NCBI GenBank assembly: GCA_946479725.1
Contig: CAMLHB010000145.1
Coordinates: 1-6,232 of the forward strand
DNA: 6,232 nucleotides
Direction: 5' to 3'
From: an uncultured Actinomycetes bacterium
Lineage (GTDB): Bacteria; Actinomycetota; Thermoleophilia; Solirubrobacterales; 70-9
Made by a program: the position numbers and the translations under genes. The notes beneath the pieces are model-generated. The model searched no databases and was not told where the DNA came from. It worked only from the letters and a program-made list of their open reading frames with translations. Shown here one piece after another: positions 5,331 to 6,232 of this stretch (positions are counted from its first letter, which is position 1; each line of letters begins with the position of its first letter).

Positions 5331-6122
5331 GTGGGCGTGTTCGACTCGGGCGTCGGCGGCCTCACCGTCCTCCACGAGTGCCTGGTCTCGCTGCCGCAAG
5401 AGGATTTCCTCTACCTCGGAGACACGGCGATGTTCCCCTACGGCGACAAGGACCCCGAGCAGCTGCGGGAGCGGATCCGGCGGATCGCCGAGCTGCTGCT
5501 CGACCGCGGCGCCAAGCTGTTGGTGATCGCCTGCAACACCGCTACCTCGGTCGGCGAGGAGGTCACCCGCGAGGTCGCCGCGGAGCGTGGGGTGGAGGTG
5601 GTGCCGGTGGTCGAGCCGCAGGCCGAGATCGCCGCTGCGATCACCGCCAACGCCCGGGTCGGCGTGCTGGCGACGCCGAACACCGTTGAGAGCGGTGCCT
5701 ACCGGCGGGCGTTGGAAGCGATTGGTCGCGGCCTCGACGTGATCGAGGTGGCGGCGCCCGACCTCGCCTCCTTCATCCAGGACGGCGCCCTCTTCGACGA
5801 GGACACGATGGCGATGGCCCGCTCCTACTGCCGGCCGCTGCTGGAGGCCGAGGTGGACACCCTGATCCTCGGCTGCACCCATTACCCGCTGGTGGCGCCG
5901 ATGCTGCAGCGGATCCTCGGCCGCGACGTGCGCCTGGTCAGCGGCGGCCACGCGGTCGCGGCGGCCGTCCAACGAACCCTCGAGGGCTCCGGCCTCGCCC
6001 GCGAGCCGCGGGGCGAGGGTAGCTACGACTTCCTCTGCACCGGCGACTGCGACGCCTTCCACGCGATCGGCACCCGCTTCCTGCAGATGCCGCTGGGCGA
6101 GGTCGAGCAGGTCGAAATCTGA
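5331..6122 (+). CDS. murI: Glutamate racemase
   Basis: MurI interconverts L- and D-glutamate by a two-cysteine mechanism and supplies D-Glu to MurD for peptidoglycan. The 263-residue protein carries GVFDSGVGGLTV at its N-terminus (Asp5 and Ser6 active-site residues), GDTAMFPYG (30-38), the first catalytic cysteine in VIACNTATS (Cys68) and the second in LILGCTHYPL (Cys182, with His184). It ends in a normal family tail. Most members read GDTAR-x-PYG; here Met replaces the Arg. The usual D-S after the second half's L-[IV] is S-G (LVSGGHAVA). Neither removes a catalytic cysteine. The GTG at 5331 is the first usable start: the frame is open upstream (reading LSPGQP) but has no ATG, GTG or TTG there. 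No Shine-Dalgarno is evident; a weak TAAGCC lies 11 nt upstream. The 43-nt gap after the membrane-protein gene allows either cotranscription or its own promoter. Confidence 0.97.
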   Translation: MGVFDSGVGGLTVLHECLVSLPQEDFLYLGDTAMFPYGDKDPEQLRERIRRIAELLLDRGAKLLVIACNTATSVGEEVTREVAAERGVEVVPVVEPQAEIAAAITANARVGVLATPNTVESGAYRRALEAIGRGLDVIEVAAPDLASFIQDGALFDEDTMAMARSYCRPLLEAEVDTLILGCTHYPLVAPMLQRILGRDVRLVSGGHAVAAAVQRTLEGSGLAREPRGEGSYDFLCTGDCDAFHAIGTRFLQMPLGEVEQVEI

Positions 6123-6232
6123 GTTCCGCGCTGAAGTTGGTGCGCAATCGGCACATTGTGCGCACCACGCGCGTGTCGAGGCCGAGCAGGCTTCGGCGCA
6201 TGCCGATCTTGACGCCGAGCAATACCGTATAT
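6123..6232. other. 110-nt tail after murI with no assignable gene
   Basis: Apart from the hairpin at 6138-6167 I see no feature I can name. A + strand frame through an ATG at 6200 (MPILTPSNTVY) and a - strand frame entering from the right edge (with VLLGVKIGMRRSLLGLD) are both open, and both have high third-position GC. Neither matches a family I know, and the - strand frame would have to run about 185 nt into murI. One may be the edge of a gene lying mostly beyond the window. Confidence 0.4.
6138..6167 (+). terminator. Hairpin 15 nt after murI, possible terminator
   Basis: TGGTGCGCA (6138-6146) is a perfect 9-bp inverted complement of TGCGCACCA (6159-6167), with a 12-nt loop in which AT and AT can add two pairs if TG is bulged out. 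No T-run follows. Position just after the murI stop suggests a transcript end, but a protein-binding dyad is equally possible. Confidence 0.4.

Noticed and set aside
5305..5336. GCCCAC and GTGGGC pairing around the murI start (possible translation-control hairpin)
   Set aside because: Only 6 bp with a 20-nt loop in very GC-rich DNA; expected by chance.
4469..5365. A 298-codon - strand open frame spanning prmA, the membrane-protein gene and the murI start
   Set aside because: Crosses three + strand genes and their gaps with a charged, repetitive translation (many Asp, Glu and His). Shadow.
5938..6222. A 94-codon - strand frame covering the murI 3' end and the tail
   Set aside because: Most of it is antisense to murI and Arg/Pro/Ser-rich. 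Only the first 35 or so codons outside murI look gene-like, which is too little to call.
1..6232. CRISPR arrays, tRNA or rRNA genes, insertion sequences, toxin-antitoxin or phage genes
   Set aside because: No direct-repeat array, cloverleaf or rRNA-like stretch, transposase or other mobile-element gene was seen by reading both strands.

Overview
The window looks like ordinary chromosome from a high-GC Gram-positive bacterium. GC content is high throughout and most genes strongly prefer G or C at third codon positions. The best guess is an actinobacterium, possibly of the Thermoleophilia/Solirubrobacterales type. That placement is inference from three things: the split HadA/HadB-type dehydratase pair, the TANNNT boxes placed just upstream of start codons that lack a Shine-Dalgarno sequence, and the gene order. 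All eight protein genes are on the + strand. Seven are complete and intact; the first is cut by the window edge.

Layout: (1) 2-796, the C-terminal part of lepA (EF4), followed by a GC-rich hairpin. (2) 852-1292 and 1295-1684, two single hot-dog-fold genes resembling the HadA and HadB subunits of actinobacterial (3R)-hydroxyacyl-ACP dehydratase; they sit 2 nt apart as an operon. (3) 1694-1786, a 93-nt nested, near-perfect inverted repeat between the dehydratase pair and hrcA. (4) 1823-2851 hrcA, 2855-3970 dnaJ and 3981-4793 prmA, a tightly packed heat-shock and ribosome-modification operon. (5) 4811-5287, a small four-helix membrane protein resembling the DUF2269 family. (6) 5331-6122 murI, glutamate racemase. 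(7) 6123-6232, a tail with a hairpin and no gene I can assign.

The order lepA-x-hrcA-(grpE-dnaK)-dnaJ-prmA is the classical heat-shock neighbourhood known from Firmicutes such as Bacillus subtilis, where hemN/hemW lies between lepA and hrcA and rsmE follows prmA. Here the dehydratase pair occupies the hemW position, grpE and dnaK are absent, and a membrane-protein gene stands where rsmE would be. HrcA is the repressor of the CIRCE heat-shock regulon, DnaJ is the Hsp40 co-chaperone, PrmA methylates ribosomal protein L11, and LepA is a translation GTPase. The core of the window therefore concerns protein synthesis and folding, with fatty-acyl and cell-wall precursor genes beside it.

I found no new multi-gene system. 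The points most worth a second look are the nested palindrome upstream of hrcA, whose centre carries CIRCE-type half-sites in everted order, and the recurring TANNNT-(7-8 nt)-ATG arrangement that suggests leaderless transcription of three genes.
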